Shown here one piece after another: positions 25,967 to 26,012 of a stretch of 26,012 nt of DNA. Location: positions 1 through 26,012 of the forward strand of contig DJJR01000073.1 of the NCBI GenBank assembly GCA_002434245.1, in the 5' to 3' direction. Origin of the DNA: Pelosinus fermentans. GTDB taxonomy: Bacteria > Bacillota > Negativicutes > DSM-13327. How positions within the stretch are numbered: the first letter of the stretch is position 1; every line of letters begins with the position of its first letter. Made by a program: the position numbers and the translations under genes. The notes under the pieces were generated by a model. The model ran no database searches, was not told the DNA's origin, and saw only the letters and a program-made list of their open reading frames with translations.

Positions 25967-26012
25967 ACAATGTTCCTGCCCCTTTACCCACAATAAAGAG
26001 AAGATACGCATA

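Overview
The window looks like chromosomal DNA of a diderm Firmicute of the class Negativicutes, possibly a Pelosinus- or Sporomusa-like anaerobe. This is an inference from content: low-GC Firmicute-style genes with strong GGAGG ribosome sites sit beside two outer-membrane traits, an SLH-domain porin of the OmpM type (16835-18148) and an LptA/OstA-like periplasmic protein (9672-10154). No rRNA, tRNA, CRISPR array or intact insertion sequence was seen.

Region 1 (about 1-8223, all minus strand) is a mannose/fructose/sorbose-family PTS operon: EIIA, EIIB, EIIC, EIID, then an AraM-like sn-glycerol-1-phosphate dehydrogenase and an AraL/NagD-like HAD phosphatase. Upstream lies an 886-residue LevR-type activator with AAA+, PRD and EIIA-like modules. 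The sequence shows a near-consensus sigma-54 promoter 30-50 bases ahead of the EIIA gene and a cluster of TGTGTCTYA boxes 115-190 bases further upstream, which fits LevR control. Two related, oppositely oriented inverted-repeat elements lie in this region (2289-2376 and 5342-5421).

Region 2 (about 8460-10490, plus strand) holds a TetR regulator, a 73-residue unknown protein, the LptA-like protein and a decayed frameshifted coding remnant. The same 14-base near-palindrome lies at the tetR promoter and at the promoter of the 73-residue gene, so TetR probably represses both. The tetR start may be an AUA codon.

Region 3 (about 10495-19506, minus strand) is a secreted-hydrolase block: a Sde182/DUF1593 nucleoside-hydrolase-like protein, an esterase pseudogene with an internal deletion, a remnant of a second DUF1593 gene, a type-B carboxylesterase, a CocE/NonD-type hydrolase, the SLH porin and a cadherin-like/alpha-beta-hydrolase esterase.

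Region 4 (about 19600-24600, minus strand) is a beta-glucoside system: 6-phospho-beta-glucosidase (GH1), a LicT/BglG antiterminator and an EIIBCA beta-glucoside PTS permease. Classical LicT-type RNA antiterminator (RAT) sites overlapping intrinsic terminators precede the glucosidase and also the secreted esterase of region 3, tying that esterase to the beta-glucoside regulon. A second, variant RAT-like sequence, identical over 34 bases, precedes both licT and the permease. There it overlaps a hairpin that would hide the Shine-Dalgarno sequence instead of a terminator. This apparent translational version of RAT control is the most interesting signal in the window.

Region 5 (24600-26012) has a short unrecognised ORF and an EamA/DMT transporter on the plus strand.
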